Part shown: positions 43,685-53,196 of the stretch, piece by piece
How positions within the stretch are numbered: the stretch's first letter is position 1
Layout: each line of letters opens with the position of its first letter
The notes under the pieces: model-generated
Database searches by the model: none
Seen by the model: the letters and a program-made list of their open reading frames with translations, nothing else
What the model was told of the DNA's origin: nothing
Source: Parvularculaceae bacterium
Lineage (GTDB): Bacteria; Pseudomonadota; Alphaproteobacteria; Caulobacterales; Parvularculaceae
Assembly (NCBI GenBank): GCA_020446945.1
Contig: JAGRDS010000033.1
Coordinates: 1 to 64,000 of the forward strand
Direction: 5' to 3'
Length of the DNA: 64,000 nucleotides
Made by a program: the position numbers and the translations under genes

Positions 43685-44974
43685 TCAGATCCTGTTGAAT
43701 TTGAGTATCGCCGGCAAGCTCAATGCAATAAACAGGGACGGCGCGAACGCGAGCGCGAGCCGAACCGCCCGAACGGCACCTGTTGTCTGCTCCGCGGCGC
43801 CGGCTGCAAATCCGCCGATGCTCAGTATCAGGCCGACCGCCAAAGGTCCGACGGCGAGGCCGCCCTTTTCCATCGCCGTCCACACGCCGGTGAAAGCGCC
43901 CGCCGCGTCGTCTCCCTTTCGCCGCGCTTCCTGGATGAGGTCCGTCAGCATCGCGAACGGCAAAAGCTGCAGACCTCCAAATCCGAAACCGACCGCCGAC
44001 GTACAAACGATTAGGGCGCGCCACGACTGCGGCCCGACAACCGGCAAAATCGCGACGGCGCCGACAAGCGTCACAAACGCCGCCGCAAAATACGCCCGCA
44101 TCTTGCCGAAGCGGCGCGCCAGACGCTCCCACAAAAAAAGCGAAACAAGAGTGCCGCCAAGCAGCGCGAGAAACACCGTCGATATATCGCTTTCCCCGCG
44201 CGCCATCACTTGCGTCACCATATAGGGAACGGCGCCCGTGAACGCGCCGAGACCGGCGAGCTGGAGGAAATAGGCCGCCGCAAGCAGCGAAAATCCCGGA
44301 TGCCTGAACGGCGCCAAAAGCCGGCGTTCGCCGTTAGTCCGTTTCCCTGACGTAATATCGGGCGCGCGCGCCGTTCCCGAGAACGCCGCCAACATCGTCA
44401 CCGCGCAGACCGCCGCCAGCACCCACGACATCGCCGAAAAGCCGGCCCGGCCGCCGCCGAAATATGCGACCAGCGCCGGCGCCAGCGCTGCGCCCGCCAG
44501 CACGCCCGTCATCGCGAAGGACATGCGATACGCCATGATCGATGCGCGTTCGTCGGCATCCTCGCTCATTTCCGCCGGCATCGACAAATACGGAACGGCG
44601 AATATCGTGTATGCGGTCGCGCTCAGGATATAAATAATCAGCACATAGACGAAATTCGCAAGTTCGCCTTCAAGCTGCGGCGCGCTGAACAGGAAACCGA
44701 AACTCAACGCCGTCAGGACCGCGCCGGCGAGAAGATAGGGCCGGCGGCGCCCGAAGCGCGATCGCGTGCGATCCGAAACGGCGCCCATATACGGATCGGT
44801 CGCGAGATCCCATAGTCGGGGAATGAAAACGGCCAGCCCCGCAAGCGCCGGCGAGACGCCAAGCACCTGCGTCAAATAATAAAGCAGTAAAACGCTCGGC
44901 GCAGTCAGGTAAATTCCGGTGCCGATCGACCCGATGCTATAAGCGAGTACGATGGCGCGTGGCGTACGCTTCAA
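43685..44974 (-). CDS. MFS transporter, GPH (MelB-like) family
   Basis: 429 residues from a TTG at 44974 with AGGAG 8 bases upstream; the frame is open to 45337 but that would overlap the MaoC gene and the operator, and its sequence is not membrane-like. Twelve predicted helices. The MelB-type DPYMGAVSDRTRSRFGRRRPYLL motif after helix 2 (residues about 55-77) marks the glycoside-pentoside-hexuronide:cation symporters and relatives. It is divergent from the MaoC-acyl-CoA synthetase operon and shares its TetR-type operator, so the substrate is probably the acid or conjugate that operon degrades. Confidence 0.85.
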   Translation of the reverse strand: MKRTPRAIVLAYSIGSIGTGIYLTAPSVLLLYYLTQVLGVSPALAGLAVFIPRLWDLATDPYMGAVSDRTRSRFGRRRPYLLAGAVLTALSFGFLFSAPQLEGELANFVYVLIIYILSATAYTIFAVPYLSMPAEMSEDADERASIMAYRMSFAMTGVLAGAALAPALVAYFGGGRAGFSAMSWVLAAVCAVTMLAAFSGTARAPDITSGKRTNGERRLLAPFRHPGFSLLAAAYFLQLAGLGAFTGAVPYMVTQVMARGESDISTVFLALLGGTLVSLFLWERLARRFGKMRAYFAAAFVTLVGAVAILPVVGPQSWRALIVCTSAVGFGFGGLQLLPFAMLTDLIQEARRKGDDAAGAFTGVWTAMEKGGLAVGPLAVGLILSIGGFAAGAAEQTTGAVRAVRLALAFAPSLFIALSLPAILKFNRI

Positions 44975-45047
44975 TACGGTTCTCCTGTTCGGCAGGTTTC
45001 CTTGCGCGCACGCGCACGCGCCTGCATTCCGGCGTTGACTTGCATTA

Positions 45048-45063
45048 AAAATGAGATCATTTT
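45048..45063. promoter_or_regulatory. dyad operator copy 1 (TetR-type)
   Basis: Perfect 7-2-7 dyad AAAATGA-GA-TCATTTT in the divergent gap between the MFS and MaoC genes, 40 bases before the MaoC ATG. The reverse strand of a site at 52102-52117, in front of TonB receptor 3, matches it at 15 of 16 positions. Such an AT-rich 16-mer is not expected twice by chance in this GC-rich DNA. The TetR-family gene at 52233 is the most likely owner. Confidence 0.7.
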
Positions 45064-45103
45064 CATATTTAGTCAATAAGAGAAGCTGGCGGAAGGTCAG
45101 AAG

Positions 45104-45601
45104 ATGCGGAATTCGGCGATCAAGCCAGAAAGATTCAGCGCGTTTACGCCCGGCGAGGATGTCGGCGCCTCGCCCTGGTTGGCGATAGATCAACAGATGA
45201 TATCGCAGTTCGGCGAAGCGACGCGCGACCCGGACCCCATGCATATCGACCCCGATTGGGCGAAGCGCAATGCGCCCTATGGCGGAACAATCGCGTTCGG
45301 GTTCCTCACCGTATCGCTGCTGACCAATCTGCTTCACGGAGCGCTAAAATCCGCGCCGACGCGCGAGCCGACGACAGCCGGCTATTTCATGAATTACGGC
45401 TTTGATCATCTGCGCCTGATAACGCCCGTTCCGGTCGGTTCGCGTATTCGCGGCCATTTTCGAACGCTGGATATTCGCGAAAACGCCAACGGCAAGCACA
45501 TAGTGAAATTCGGTTGCGAGATCGAAATCGAGGGCGTGGACAAACCCGCCCTTTCGGCCGAATGGCTCGCCGTCTGGGTCATGCCGGACGCTGGAGCATA
45601 G
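45104..45601 (+). CDS. MaoC-like hot-dog dehydratase
   Basis: 165 residues. Hot-dog fold with the MaoC hydratase motif: GEATRDPDPMHIDPDWAKRNAPYGGTIAFGF, where the Asp and His of the catalytic pair are kept. Likely an (R)-specific enoyl-CoA hydratase or dehydratase acting on a CoA ester. First gene of a three-gene operon (MaoC, acyl-CoA synthetase, enoyl-CoA hydratase) with 3- to 4-base junctions. A perfect dyad operator sits just upstream. Confidence 0.88.
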   Translation: MRNSAIKPERFSAFTPGEDVGASPWLAIDQQMISQFGEATRDPDPMHIDPDWAKRNAPYGGTIAFGFLTVSLLTNLLHGALKSAPTREPTTAGYFMNYGFDHLRLITPVPVGSRIRGHFRTLDIRENANGKHIVKFGCEIEIEGVDKPALSAEWLAVWVMPDAGA

Positions 45602-45604
45602 CAA

Positions 45605-47269
45605 ATGGGCGTGCCATTGCGATCGCCGCCCGTTCTTGCGCGGATCAGCGACTATGTCGGATGGCATGCGGAGCGAACGCCCGACGCTGAAGCGATGATA
45701 TTGAACGATGCGCGGATTAATTATGCGCGCTTTCACGCGGAAGTCGAAAGCCTCGCAAAAGCCCTGATCGCTGCGGGCGTATCGAAAGGCGACCGGATCG
45801 CCGCGCTTTCTCCGCCGGCGCCCGATTACTTCATCACATTCCTAGCCGCCGCATCGATCGGCGCGGTATGGGTGGGCCTTAATCCCCGATACACGCTGAA
45901 CGAGCTTTCCTATGTTATTGACGACTGCGATCCGTCAATCATATTTGCGCGCCTAACGATCGGCGAAAGGACTTACGCCGACGAATTGACCGCTCTCGCC
46001 GGAAAAAAACGCCGGATTGTCCTGCTGGACGGACGCGACGACGATCAGACCGGGCGTTCAGATTATACGCGCTTCCTCGACGCCGGCGCGGAAATCGGCG
46101 AGGACCGCCTCGCGAATGCGCGCTCATCCTGCGGCGGACGCGATCCATGCATGATCGTTTACACTTCCGGATCGACCGGCCGGCCGAAAGGCGCGCTCCT
46201 TCACCATCACGGCGTCGTTTCCTTCAGTCTCGCGCAGAACCGCATCTGGCCGGTTTCGCCTTTGCGAACGCTGAATTATTTTCCCATCAATCATATTGGC
46301 TGCGTTGTCGATCTCTCCTCGCCGACGCTTGTCAGCGGCGGCGCGATCGTTTTCATGGAGCAATTCGATCCCGGCGCGTCATTGCGTCTTATGGAAAAGG
46401 AGCGTGTGACATTCTGGGGATCCGTGCCCAGCGTGTTTCAGCTTCAGCTCGCCGACAAGGAAATAAACCGTATCGATCTGTCAGCCGTTCAAATAATCGT
46501 CTGGGAAGGCGCGGCGATGCCCGGTGAAATGATCGAACGCCTCGCCGCCTATGACAGGCCGATGGCGTCTAATTACGGAATGACGGAATCGTGCGGCGCG
46601 ATAACCGTAATACCGCCGACGCGCGATCGCGACATTCTGGAGCGCACGGTCGGCTGGCCGTTTGAAGGCGTCGATGTGAGGATCCGCGATGCGACGGGAA
46701 ATCTCGCCGGCGCGGGTGAGACGGGCGAGATTGAAACGCTGTCGCCATTTTCGATGCTCGGATACTGGAACCGGCCGGACGCGAGCGATCTGGCCTTTAC
46801 CGATGACGGCTGGCTGCGCACCGGAGACCTCGGCCGTATCAACCCGGACGACTCCATTTCGATCGCCGGGCGCGCCACCGAGATGTACAAGTCCGGCGGC
46901 TACAATGTTTACCCGCGCGAGGTCGAAAACGTTCTTGACGAACACGCGAATGTGGATTTCAGCGCGGTCGTCAGCGTCGCCGATCCGCTCTGGCAGGAGG
47001 TCGGCGTCGCTTATGTTATTTTACGCGCGCCAGTCAGCGCAAACGACCTGATGAAACATTGCCGCGACAATCTCGCCAATTATAAAATTCCGAAGAAAAT
47101 CGTCATTCTCGATGCGATGCCTCTGCTGCCGATCGGAAAGGTGGACAAAGTCGCATTGAAAGCGCGCGCCGCGCAAGAATACGCGGCGGATGACCCGACG
47201 ACACGCGAAAATGCGGAACAGGCGCTTGCGAGGAACGAATTCGCAATAGGAGCGGAGCGGCGATCATGA
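45605..47269 (+). CDS. acyl-CoA synthetase (AMP-forming)
   Basis: 554 residues, ANL superfamily. P-loop YTSGSTGRPKG (186-196), the SNYGMTESCG adenine motif, the GDLGRINPDDSISIAGR hinge and the C-terminal catalytic lysine in LPIGKVDK are present. It activates a carboxylic acid to its CoA thioester in the cytoplasm. Co-transcribed with MaoC and crotonase genes; the acid could be released by the CocE-type hydrolase encoded downstream. Chain length or aromatic preference cannot be read. Confidence 0.9.
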   Translation: MGVPLRSPPVLARISDYVGWHAERTPDAEAMILNDARINYARFHAEVESLAKALIAAGVSKGDRIAALSPPAPDYFITFLAAASIGAVWVGLNPRYTLNELSYVIDDCDPSIIFARLTIGERTYADELTALAGKKRRIVLLDGRDDDQTGRSDYTRFLDAGAEIGEDRLANARSSCGGRDPCMIVYTSGSTGRPKGALLHHHGVVSFSLAQNRIWPVSPLRTLNYFPINHIGCVVDLSSPTLVSGGAIVFMEQFDPGASLRLMEKERVTFWGSVPSVFQLQLADKEINRIDLSAVQIIVWEGAAMPGEMIERLAAYDRPMASNYGMTESCGAITVIPPTRDRDILERTVGWPFEGVDVRIRDATGNLAGAGETGEIETLSPFSMLGYWNRPDASDLAFTDDGWLRTGDLGRINPDDSISIAGRATEMYKSGGYNVYPREVENVLDEHANVDFSAVVSVADPLWQEVGVAYVILRAPVSANDLMKHCRDNLANYKIPKKIVILDAMPLLPIGKVDKVALKARAAQEYAADDPTTRENAEQALARNEFAIGAERRS

Positions 47270-48021
47270 ACGCCGTCCTTCTCGGCCGGTCCGGCGAACG
47301 AATTGACATCGCGCTCAATCGGCCGAAGCGCCATAACGCAATAAACAAGAATCTGCTTAATGCTTTAGAAGCGGCGCTTGAAACGGCGACGCGCGATCCG
47401 GGCGTTCAATTGATCGTCATCAAGGGATCCGGCGAATCCTTTTGCTCCGGCGACGACCTTGACGAGCATGCGGCGGGATTGCCAGGCGACGGCGAAGCCG
47501 CCCGTTTTATCGAACAGATACAGAATCTGACGCGCCTAATCATGCTGAACGACAAGACGATTGTCTGCGCGGTGCGGGGGTGGGCCATCGGCGCGGGCGC
47601 GAGCTGGCCGCTCAACGCCGACTTTGCGTTGTGGAGCGATTCCGCGCGCATGCGCTTTCCCGAAGCCGGACACGGATTGTTCTGCAGCGGCGGCGTAAGC
47701 CTGCTTCTTGAGCGTTGCGCCGGCGCGCAAAGAGCGGCGGAAATCCTGCGCCTCGGGCCGACTTTGAACGCCGACGCGCTGGTCGCCGCCGGCATCGCCG
47801 CCGAGATAACGCGCGACAGCGCAATGGACGCGCAAATCGACAAGCTGTCCGACAGACTGCTCAGCCTGCCCGCCGGATCGTTAAGGCGGTGCAAACTTGC
47901 GCGCATCGCCATAATCAAGGATGCGCTGGAAACCGCGCTCGCCATAGAAACGACGATGATGCTCGATTCATTACGCGCGCTCAGACTGACCGGCGCAGCG
48001 CCGAAAATAAAACGATCCTAG
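47266..48021 (+). CDS. enoyl-CoA hydratase/isomerase (crotonase fold)
   Basis: 251 residues. Crotonase fold with the oxyanion-hole strands GSGESFCSGDDLDEHA (about 46-61) and RGWAIGAGASWPLNADFALW (about 103-122). Of the two catalytic glutamates of classical hydratases, the second is not evident (GHGLFCSGG lies there), so it may be an isomerase or hydrolase. Its ATG overlaps the synthetase stop by 4 bases. The gene ends in a 4-base tail-to-tail overlap with the CocE-type gene. Confidence 0.85.
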   Translation: MNAVLLGRSGERIDIALNRPKRHNAINKNLLNALEAALETATRDPGVQLIVIKGSGESFCSGDDLDEHAAGLPGDGEAARFIEQIQNLTRLIMLNDKTIVCAVRGWAIGAGASWPLNADFALWSDSARMRFPEAGHGLFCSGGVSLLLERCAGAQRAAEILRLGPTLNADALVAAGIAAEITRDSAMDAQIDKLSDRLLSLPAGSLRRCKLARIAIIKDALETALAIETTMMLDSLRALRLTGAAPKIKRS

Positions 48022-49892
48022 CGGCCTAGGTCGCGGGTTGAGGCCGCCGCCGGCCGCATGGAAATATGCAGGGCGCTCGGACGGTCGCCGCCGCGCATGA
48101 TCGTGAATTTTTCGCTCGCGCCGTTCGACAGGCGCCGGAAACAGCAGGCGTCCGCGCCGCCGATGGCGAGCCGCAACCGGTGTCCTTGCGCAATCCGAAC
48201 CGCAACCGGATTGAGAGCGAATTCAACGTTCATCACCTCGCCCGGCTTTACGGGCGTCGCATCCTTGCGAAGGAAGCTGTGCGCGGCCGGACCTTTGTCA
48301 TAGGCCAGATCGCTTTGCGCCGCAGGCCGGCGATGGATCGCGCGAAGGACGCCTTCGGTTATATAGGTTACTGTTCCGTCCGGCGCGACATCTTCGAGAT
48401 AGACGAAAAACGCCGGATCGTCCGTCAGCGTCGAAACCATCAGATCGACAACGGGCGTGCCGACGATTTCGATCGCGTCTTCAAAAGCTGCGGTGTCATA
48501 CGTCATTAGTTTTTCACTCTCGGCCCGCCTGTCCAGATAGGCCGGCGGCGTTCCGAATTGCGTCGACCACCGCGTTTCGCGTCCGGTGTTGTGCGTAAAG
48601 TCGACGGCTTTTTCATCCGCGCCTTCGCGCCCGCTTTGCGTTAGCAGGCTCCCGCCCTCGCCCAGATAAAATGTCGCGCCGGACGTATCCGACGGCGGCC
48701 AAACTTTCGACGATCGGTATTCGTCGGCGCCGAGAACATAATAGTTTATGCTTCTTTCGACCGTCGATCCGCTTCGCGATCCGCGCATAAAGGACGACAT
48801 AATCTCAATTTGCCGATCCACACCCGGACGCGGCGACTTTTCCTCCGCGAAAAACGGGTCCGCGAATACACTGTTTGAATGATCGTTGGCGGTGATCCAT
48901 ATTTCCATTGGAACCTCGGGCGCGGAGCGATAGCGCGCAAGCGCCGCCGCCGCCGACCCCGCATCCATCCAACTGCCCCAGATCTGGGCGGGCTTGGCCT
49001 CGCCGATGATGCCGCCGAGATGGCTGGCCGGCGATGACGAAAAGAATGTATAGCCGTTTTTTCCGCGATCGTCGGCGAATACGACGCCGGCGTAATCATC
49101 GGGCGCCCAGCGATCACGCCCCGCCAACGCCCGCCTCAATTCCACAAACCCTTCATCGCCGTCCACCGGATCGAGGATCGGCCAAAGCCTCACGCAATCT
49201 TCAACGCGCGCGGCGCAGTCTAGACCGTCTTCCGGATCGGGCGAGCGACCCTCATCCATTTCTCTCGTGGCCGCGCCCCAGTTCTCCAGGAACCAGTCAT
49301 TGGGCGCGCCGCCCGGAAAAAAAAGATGGTCGAATGCGTCGAAATCGACTTCGCGTATCACCGCGCCCTTTAGCGCCGGCGCGGGGCGGCTCGCGGCGAT
49401 GTCGGCCGTATCCGCAAGATAGGACGTGCCCATCGCAATGACTTCGCCGTTGGACCAGGGCGCCGCCGCGATATGAGCAATGATCTCGTCCATATCCTCG
49501 ACCTCTTCCGGACCGATATCGACGCGCCGTTTCCCGAAGGAAGATGTCGATCCGCGCGTATCTACGCTGACTATGACATACCCGTCCGCCTGAAATCGCT
49601 CCATGCCGGCGATCTCGTCGGCGCGGCCATAGCGGGTCTGCTTGAGGATCGTCGGCGCCGGTCTTGCGGGCGTTTCGCCGCCCGGAAAATATACGCTAAG
49701 CGCGACGCGAACGCCGTCTCGCATTTCAAGGTAATAGGATTGGCTGCGCCCGTCGCTGCGGCTCTCACGCCCCGTATCCCCGCTGACGGAGACGTCAGCG
49801 GCGCATCCGGCCAGCGCGATGGCAAGAAGGCTGAACGCACCGGCGCGAAGACGCGATGCGGAAAAATGATACGGGCCGCTAGAAGCTGACAT
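48018..49892 (-). CDS. CocE/NonD (S15-type) hydrolase, lipoprotein
   Basis: 624 residues from the ATG at 49892, which overlaps the end of the receptor gene by 14 bases; two ATGs farther upstream are possible. Lipobox LAGC (27-30) predicts a lipid-anchored protein. An alpha/beta hydrolase domain with Ser157 in GTSYLA and a C-terminal jelly-roll domain match X-Pro dipeptidyl-peptidase/cocaine esterase. It may cleave an ester or peptide imported by receptor 3 and hand the acid to the acyl-CoA synthetase. Translationally coupled to the receptor. Confidence 0.87.
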   Translation of the reverse strand: MSASSGPYHFSASRLRAGAFSLLAIALAGCAADVSVSGDTGRESRSDGRSQSYYLEMRDGVRVALSVYFPGGETPARPAPTILKQTRYGRADEIAGMERFQADGYVIVSVDTRGSTSSFGKRRVDIGPEEVEDMDEIIAHIAAAPWSNGEVIAMGTSYLADTADIAASRPAPALKGAVIREVDFDAFDHLFFPGGAPNDWFLENWGAATREMDEGRSPDPEDGLDCAARVEDCVRLWPILDPVDGDEGFVELRRALAGRDRWAPDDYAGVVFADDRGKNGYTFFSSSPASHLGGIIGEAKPAQIWGSWMDAGSAAAALARYRSAPEVPMEIWITANDHSNSVFADPFFAEEKSPRPGVDRQIEIMSSFMRGSRSGSTVERSINYYVLGADEYRSSKVWPPSDTSGATFYLGEGGSLLTQSGREGADEKAVDFTHNTGRETRWSTQFGTPPAYLDRRAESEKLMTYDTAAFEDAIEIVGTPVVDLMVSTLTDDPAFFVYLEDVAPDGTVTYITEGVLRAIHRRPAAQSDLAYDKGPAAHSFLRKDATPVKPGEVMNVEFALNPVAVRIAQGHRLRLAIGGADACCFRRLSNGASEKFTIMRGGDRPSALHISMRPAAASTRDLGR

Positions 49893-52077
49893 CAAGACTG
49901 ACCCCATAAGTGCGTGGTTCATTCAACGCGATAAACGACTGACCGATGACATCCTGATCGAACAGGTCGAACAATCGTTGTTTGACCCTTTTGTTTGCAA
50001 GGTTTTTCGCCCATCCCGTAATGCGCCAGCCGCCCTCGCCGCTTTCGATCCCGCCCCGGATATTTACGAGCCCGTAGGGCGCGACGCGCGCGTCGGTATT
50101 GCTGTCCTCGCCGAGAAACATCTCGCCGCGCCTTAAATATTCGCCGCCGATAAACAGTTCCAGCCCGCGCCATACGGGTTTGCGGTACTCGCCGCTGAAA
50201 TTCAGCGTATAGGCCGGCGCGTACGGCACCTGGTTGAGCGGCGTCCCGTTGGGAAGTACGCCCTCGTCATATTCGGCCTCTACGACCGAAGCGTTCACGC
50301 CGAGCGTCAAACCGTCGACAGGCCGGGTCATGAGTTCAAATTCCGCACCAACGCTGTGCGCCGCGCCGGCGTTCAGGATTATCGGGTCAAAAACCGGCGT
50401 GACAGGATTGTCCTGGGAAAGCTGGATACTCGTCCAGTCCATATAGAACAGGGAGGCGCCGGCCTCCATCGCGCCGTCAAACAGGGAAGCTTTCACGCCG
50501 CCTTCGTAATTCCACAAAGTTTCCGGATCAAAGGCGATCCCGTCAGCGTCGCCAAGGGCGTCGTTGAAACCGCCGCTTTTAAAGCCCCGGCTGACAGTTG
50601 CGTAAAGCATCAGATCCGGGGAAACCCGAAAACGGATATTCGCATTCGGCGTGAACTCGGCCCAGCTATCGGCGCCGAGGGCGGAGAAATCACCGCCGAG
50701 AAGCGCGAGCGGGTCTACCTGCGTGTAATCAATATTCTTGCGTTCGCTTGTGTATCGTCCGCCGAACGTAACATCGAGCCGGTCGGTAATCGCAAAGGTC
50801 GCGCTCGCAAATCCTGCAATGCTGCGCGTTTCCATGTCAGCGTCGGAACCCGCCCGAAAACCTGTAAGTTCCGGCATGGCGAGCGCATCTGCAAGGTCGG
50901 CGCCCACTTCGACAAACGACAGGTTCCTGCTTTTCTGTTTGAAGTAATAGCCGCCGGCCACCCATTCCAGCGGACCGGCCGCGCCGGAAAAACGCAATTC
51001 GGTTGAAAATCGCGAAACGTCTTCCGGATCGCCGTCATAGAGCCATCTGACGGCCGAGCGGTCGGTATCGGCGATGTTGTCGTATTCATGTTCCCGGTAG
51101 GACGTGACATTGACGACATCTATCGCGCCGACCGAAGCCTTGAATATCGAGGTTACGCCCCAAATCTCCGCCATCTCTTTAGTCACAAGATCGGAGTAGA
51201 CCCTGCGGTCATAGGGGTCCGCATTTCGCTCCAGACCGAACAGGTCGAGTACGGTTACGAATGTCGTTGCATCATTATAAGCGAGCGTCTCGAAAACAAG
51301 GGAATCCTGGTCCACTTTGCGATAGTCGCCGCTGACCAGCCATTCGGCGTTGTCCGACAAATTGAACAGAAGTTGACCGCGCGTCGACCAGGAATTTTCC
51401 GAATTGACGTCGCGGCCGAGAACGAGATTGTCCGCGATTCCGTCACGACTGTCGGTAACGATTGAAACGCGCCCGGAAACGACGCCCGGCGCAATGGCGC
51501 CGGAAACAACGCCGGCGGCCCTCAGGTGATTGAAATTTCCGTATTCAAACTGCGCCTTCGCTTCGAATTCTTCCGTCGGGCGCGCGGTAGTGAAACTTAT
51601 CACGCCGCCGATCGTGTTTCGCCCGAACAAGGCGCCTTGCGGCCCGCGCAGAACCTCTACCCGTTCCAGGTCATAAAGATCGATCGTCGCGCCGACTCCC
51701 TGCCCAAGAAAGACTTCATCCAGATAAACGCCGATCGCCGGATCGGCGCCCGCCGAACCTGAATCGGCAACGATGCCGCGCAGCGAAACCGGCGAAAGTT
51801 TCTCATCGCCGAAATCGCCGTAAGACAGGCTGGGCGTTCGCAAGGCGACATCGGCGATATCTGTTACGCCGGTGCGTTGAAGCGTATCGCCCGAAAATGC
51901 GGTGATGGAAATCGGCGTTTCCCGAATCGATTCCTCTTTTTTACGGGCGGTTACAACGATCGTTTCAATCTCTCGCCCGGTTCTGGCGCTTTCGCCTTGA
52001 TCCTGCGCCAAAGCGCCCGCCCCGGGGCCAAGGAAAACCGACGCGGCGACGCCCGCACCTATAAGACAACGAACCAT
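49879..52077 (-). CDS. TonB-dependent receptor 3
   Basis: 732 residues. Signal peptide (1-24), TonB box region ETIVVTARKKEESIRETPISI, plug domain with LERVEVLRGPQGALFGRNTIGG, and a barrel ending YGVSLDVSF. GGGAGGGGTCG precedes the ATG. The dyad operator copy 2 lies 25 bases upstream of the start codon. Together with the overlapping CocE-type gene it is the outer-membrane uptake part of the TetR-linked locus. Confidence 0.93.
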   Translation of the reverse strand: MVRCLIGAGVAASVFLGPGAGALAQDQGESARTGREIETIVVTARKKEESIRETPISITAFSGDTLQRTGVTDIADVALRTPSLSYGDFGDEKLSPVSLRGIVADSGSAGADPAIGVYLDEVFLGQGVGATIDLYDLERVEVLRGPQGALFGRNTIGGVISFTTARPTEEFEAKAQFEYGNFNHLRAAGVVSGAIAPGVVSGRVSIVTDSRDGIADNLVLGRDVNSENSWSTRGQLLFNLSDNAEWLVSGDYRKVDQDSLVFETLAYNDATTFVTVLDLFGLERNADPYDRRVYSDLVTKEMAEIWGVTSIFKASVGAIDVVNVTSYREHEYDNIADTDRSAVRWLYDGDPEDVSRFSTELRFSGAAGPLEWVAGGYYFKQKSRNLSFVEVGADLADALAMPELTGFRAGSDADMETRSIAGFASATFAITDRLDVTFGGRYTSERKNIDYTQVDPLALLGGDFSALGADSWAEFTPNANIRFRVSPDLMLYATVSRGFKSGGFNDALGDADGIAFDPETLWNYEGGVKASLFDGAMEAGASLFYMDWTSIQLSQDNPVTPVFDPIILNAGAAHSVGAEFELMTRPVDGLTLGVNASVVEAEYDEGVLPNGTPLNQVPYAPAYTLNFSGEYRKPVWRGLELFIGGEYLRRGEMFLGEDSNTDARVAPYGLVNIRGGIESGEGGWRITGWAKNLANKRVKQRLFDLFDQDVIGQSFIALNEPRTYGVSLDVSF

Positions 52078-52101
52078 CGACCCCTCCCGGCCTTATTTAT
52101 G

Positions 52102-52117
52102 AATATGATCTCATTTT
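52102..52117. promoter_or_regulatory. dyad operator copy 2 (TetR-type)
   Basis: AATATGA-TC-TCATTTT; its reverse complement differs from copy 1 (45048-45063) at a single base. It sits 25-40 bases before the receptor 3 start codon, where a bound repressor would block transcription. The adjacent TetR-family gene is transcribed in the same direction, 155 bases upstream. Confidence 0.7.
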
Positions 52118-52232
52118 TCGATCCTTGACCGGATTGAACTTCCTTGTCAATGCGCCAGCTGTTGTGCGGCGCAAAATAAAATCCCGCCGCCCGGAACCGG
52201 CGCAACGATGAAAGTTTTGAAAGGACGGAGGC

Positions 52233-52991
52233 TTAGACGGAAACGAATTCGCCGGCTTCGCTTGCGCTCAATCTCGATAGTTTGCGCGCAAGGCCCGCCA
52301 GCCGCGTGGGTGCTTTCGCGGATGGATAAAGCACCCGCAGCCAGATTACACTCAATGCGTCCGCAAGCGCCTCGTCGCTCGGGGCGACTTCGCCCAGGAA
52401 TGCGACAAACGCCTCATCCGGATAGATAAGCATTCGTCTCATGAATTCGTCCATCATCGCGCCGAGCGACCAGGCGGCGAAAAGCGCGGTCGGAAAATCC
52501 ACCGCGCCTTTATCATTGTGGCGCACGACGCTGCGCGCGATCCGTTCGTACCATGATCGGTTGGACGCATGGACGAGCCGGCTGAACGCCGGATCGTCAT
52601 CGCTGACCTGAAAGACGCAGCGCATCAAGCCGGCGTTATTGCGCACGAGCTTCAGCCAGAGCAGGTTTGATTCCCGTATAGAATTGAAAGGCGAATCCCG
52701 GCCTTCTGGTTCATTTGCAGTCGAGTTCTGGATACCGAAAAGAAACTCACGCAGAATCTCAAGCGTGATGTCATTCTTGTCCTTGAAATAAATGTAGAAC
52801 GTGCCTTCAGAGGCGCCGGCCGCCTCGGTGATATCGGTCACGCGCATGGCGAAGAAACCGCAACGGTCCAGCACTGTCGCCGCCGCAAGCTTCAGTCGCT
52901 CGCGTGTGCGGTCGCCCTTGCGTTTTGGCGGGTCCGTTTCCAGGCGGCGCGCAAGTTGCGCGATGTAGCTTTGCGTTCCTGAAATCATCAT
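52233..52991 (-). CDS. TetR-family transcriptional regulator
   Basis: 252 residues, somewhat long for the family because of a 20-residue N-terminal extension. The helix-turn-helix (about 30-78) reads RLKLAAATVLDRCGFFAMRVTDITEAAGASEGTFYIYFKDK. The ligand-binding domain follows. Its neighbours suggest it controls receptor 3, the hydrolase, the MaoC operon and the MFS transporter, with an acyl-CoA or the free acid as ligand; this is inference from the two dyads. No copy of the dyad was seen before its own start. Confidence 0.9.
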   Translation of the reverse strand: MMISGTQSYIAQLARRLETDPPKRKGDRTRERLKLAAATVLDRCGFFAMRVTDITEAAGASEGTFYIYFKDKNDITLEILREFLFGIQNSTANEPEGRDSPFNSIRESNLLWLKLVRNNAGLMRCVFQVSDDDPAFSRLVHASNRSWYERIARSVVRHNDKGAVDFPTALFAAWSLGAMMDEFMRRMLIYPDEAFVAFLGEVAPSDEALADALSVIWLRVLYPSAKAPTRLAGLARKLSRLSASEAGEFVSV

Positions 52992-53196
52992 CCGGCGCCG
53001 CCCTGAAAGAATATGGCGATGACTTCATAAACGCCTTGCCCGGACAAAGGCAACCAAGCCTCTTAAGTTGCGCGCCGTAACCCTTGAATCAAAAGGCAAA
53101 TCCTCACCGGCGCAAACCATGCCGCCAATTGGCGGGGCATTGCCGGACAAGAAAAAGTCCTGACGATTCTCTCCGGGCGGCGCCTCGCTTGACGCC

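Noticed and set aside
43685..45337. 550-residue form of the MFS transporter
   Set aside because: The extension overlaps the MaoC gene and the dyad operator and is not membrane-like; a TTG with AGGAG at 44974 is better.
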